DNA of 6,217 bases from Blastocatellia bacterium (GTDB taxonomy: Bacteria > Acidobacteriota > Blastocatellia > UBA7656), in assembly GCA_022615215.1 (NCBI GenBank), contig JAKEHD010000801.1, positions 1-6,217 on the forward strand, written 5' to 3'. The notes below the pieces were generated by a model. The model did no database searches, was not told the origin of the DNA, and saw nothing but the letters and a program-made list of their open reading frames with translations. Of this stretch, positions 4,961 through 6,217 are shown piece after piece; within the stretch, counting starts at the first letter, position 1, and each line of letters begins with the position of its first letter. Made by a program: the position numbers and the translations under genes.

Positions 4961-6073
4961 GTGCAGGCGGTTATGATAAACATATTTTCAATCAAATGTA
5001 GTCTCGCCTTCGCTCCTTATCTCCTGGAGAGTGTTTCGGCATTTTCGGACGAAGGGGCAGCCCCTTCGCGCGTTGTTCGCCAGGGCGGGAGCGGTCTGAT
5101 AGTCAGGTCCGATGAGCGGATGATGCTCCGTTATCGAAACCAGGAAACGGCGCTCGATGAAGACGACATCAGCCATTATCGAACGACCATAGATTTCAGG
5201 GCCACAGTTTACGATGTGCTCAGAATGTCGGACGAGGTGGTGATGGCGAGCGTCGAAAGAAACCTGTTGCTGTCACATCCTCAGTCGGAATTATGGCTCG
5301 ACAGGGAAACGCTTCCATTTCTGATAGCGTCCTTTCGTGAAGGCGCAGTTACAGAAGACGAAACGCGGGCACTGCCCGATTGGCTCGACATAAGCGAGGG
5401 CGGAGACAGATTGTTGCTCAGCGATCGGCGCAATGGCCGTTGGGTCTTGCTTGCGCGAGAGCACATAGATGAATTCGAGCGCAGATTGCCCTTACTCGAA
5501 AAAGCATCTGCCGCCGCGCGCACGCCTGCTCTTCCTACGTTTTCGATCAAGGGGGTCGCAGTGCATTTGCAATCGGCGGCGCGGCTCGCGCGGTCGCTCG
5601 CCCATTTTGCCGAAACGCAGGAAGTGGAGCCATTCGAGGAGACCGCGCCCGCCTGGAGGCTTACGGTAGGCCGCAGCACAGAAGGGTTTGAGATAAGCGA
5701 CCGTCACAACCGCGCGGGCATAACCGTCAGGGAAGCGCGCAAGTGGGCCGCCATCCTCAGCAACGAACTTGCGCGATCAAACGCAAGCGAAATTCTTCGC
5801 GGTCATATCAAAACGGTATTTGCAGATGGCGATAAAGATTTCTTTCTTGGCGGGCGATGGGTCTTGCAGTGGGGAGACGAGGTGTTCGTGCCCGACGAAT
5901 TGATTTCACGCATCGCTTCGCAGTCAGACGAAACCCTCCCTCACGGTCGGGCTACTGAAGACTGGCCTGAGATAAAGCGAGTCGGCCGCTATTTTTTATT
6001 GCTCTCCGGGCCGAGCGGCGCATGTGTGGCCCTTACTGCGGATGAGATGGATTATTTGATTCATGCAGTATGA
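4961..6073 (+). CDS. Unrecognised protein with about six beta-hairpin-helix repeats
   Basis: I do not recognise this 370-residue protein. By eye it contains about six degenerate copies of one module, near residues 46-75, 97-124, 141-176, 232-268, 284-319 and 335-370. Each has a hydrophobic strand often ending in Ser (LLLS occurs identically at 102-105, 151-154 and 346-349), a polar turn such as DRRNG or PSG, and a second strand. An acidic-start helix with a conserved Glu or Asp follows. Trp opens copies 3, 4 and 6. This suggests a repetitive alpha/beta scaffold, perhaps for binding; no catalytic motif is apparent. Residues 6-28 are fairly hydrophobic but not a clear signal peptide. The start is uncertain: GTG 4961, ATG 4973 (residue 5) or ATG 5120 (residue 54), none with a strong ribosome binding site. 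An 8-bp hairpin at 5050-5068 lies inside the 5' part. The gene follows the two-component operon after a REP-like element, so co-function is only possible. Confidence 0.8.
   Translation: MQAVMINIFSIKCSLAFAPYLLESVSAFSDEGAAPSRVVRQGGSGLIVRSDERMMLRYRNQETALDEDDISHYRTTIDFRATVYDVLRMSDEVVMASVERNLLLSHPQSELWLDRETLPFLIASFREGAVTEDETRALPDWLDISEGGDRLLLSDRRNGRWVLLAREHIDEFERRLPLLEKASAAARTPALPTFSIKGVAVHLQSAARLARSLAHFAETQEVEPFEETAPAWRLTVGRSTEGFEISDRHNRAGITVREARKWAAILSNELARSNASEILRGHIKTVFADGDKDFFLGGRWVLQWGDEVFVPDELISRIASQSDETLPHGRATEDWPEIKRVGRYFLLLSGPSGACVALTADEMDYLIHAV
5050..5068 (+). other. Perfect 8-bp hairpin in the 5' part of the repeat-protein gene
   Basis: CGAAGGGG (5050-5057) and CCCCTTCG (5061-5068) pair perfectly around a 3-nt CAG loop. 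As RNA this is a very stable stem near codons 30-36 of the assigned frame. If translation really begins at ATG 5120, the hairpin would be in the leader and could control expression. No T-run follows, so it is not an intrinsic terminator. Confidence 0.45.
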
Positions 6074-6143
6074 TTCAGCTATCAGCCAAAAGTTCCGAAC
6101 CACAGATTATACTGCGCGCGGGGTAAAATGAAAGTTCCTAGGG

Positions 6144-6201
6144 AAGTTCAGAGTCCACGCTTTAGCGTGCTGCGGCAGCCTAAAGGCTGTACTCTGAGCT
6201 T
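6144..6201. repeat. REP-like paired-hairpin element 3 (58 bp)
   Basis: Arms 6144-6170 and 6175-6201 are inverted repeats matching at 21 of 27 positions around a 4-nt centre. Each arm contains its own hairpin: CACGC-TTTA-GCGTG on the left and, read as reverse complement, CAGCC-TTTA-GGCTG on the right. Four of the six arm mismatches are the paired GC swaps in these stems, so both keep folding. The outer arm motif TCAGAGT resembles TTAGAGT of the element at 1898-1973. It begins 71 bp after the repeat-protein stop codon and could also mark the end of that transcript. Confidence 0.7.
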
Positions 6202-6217
6202 TAGACAAAACTCTCAT

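Noticed and set aside
6108..6113. TATACT as a promoter for a gene to the right
   Set aside because: No -35 box lies at the right distance, and no gene begins before the window ends.

Overview
The window holds four protein-coding genes and several unusual non-coding repeats. Coding DNA is moderately GC-rich, with a strong preference for GC-containing codons. The combination of a secreted M20 hydrolase, a HisKA/OmpR two-component pair and abundant paired-hairpin repeats in every intergenic gap would suit an environmental Acidobacteriota-type bacterium (for example Blastocatellia). That placement is inference from style only; no rRNA or marker gene is present.

Layout. Positions 1-376 contain no convincing gene; there is a tandem TGTACACAAA repeat at the extreme left and two short GC-rich hairpins. 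Positions 377-1648 (minus strand) encode a complete exported M20-family zinc aminopeptidase/carboxypeptidase-like hydrolase. The gap 1649-2363 holds two back-to-back palindromic elements: a 182-bp MITE-like element (1698-1879) whose inverted ends are built of a degenerate GTCACTY heptamer and which is flanked by a CAGTCA direct repeat, and a 76-bp REP-like double hairpin (1898-1973). After these comes the probable control region of the next operon.

Positions 2364-4803 (plus strand) encode a two-component system in the order kinase then regulator. It consists of a membrane histidine kinase with a large, unassigned extracytoplasmic sensor region and no HAMP domain, and an OmpR/PhoB-type response regulator. 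The two reading frames overlap by 98 bp, and the regulator's Shine-Dalgarno sequence lies inside the kinase gene, so translational coupling is likely. The signal and the target genes cannot be read from this window.

A second REP-like double hairpin (4819-4866) separates the regulator from an unrecognised 370-residue protein gene (4961-6073). By eye this protein consists of about six degenerate copies of a beta-hairpin-plus-helix module. A third REP-like double hairpin (6144-6201) follows it. Within each of the three REP-like elements, the two hairpins differ mostly by changes that preserve base pairing, which points to selection on the folded structure. The best candidates for something undescribed are the repeat protein, the covarying hairpin family and the heptamer-ended MITE-like element.
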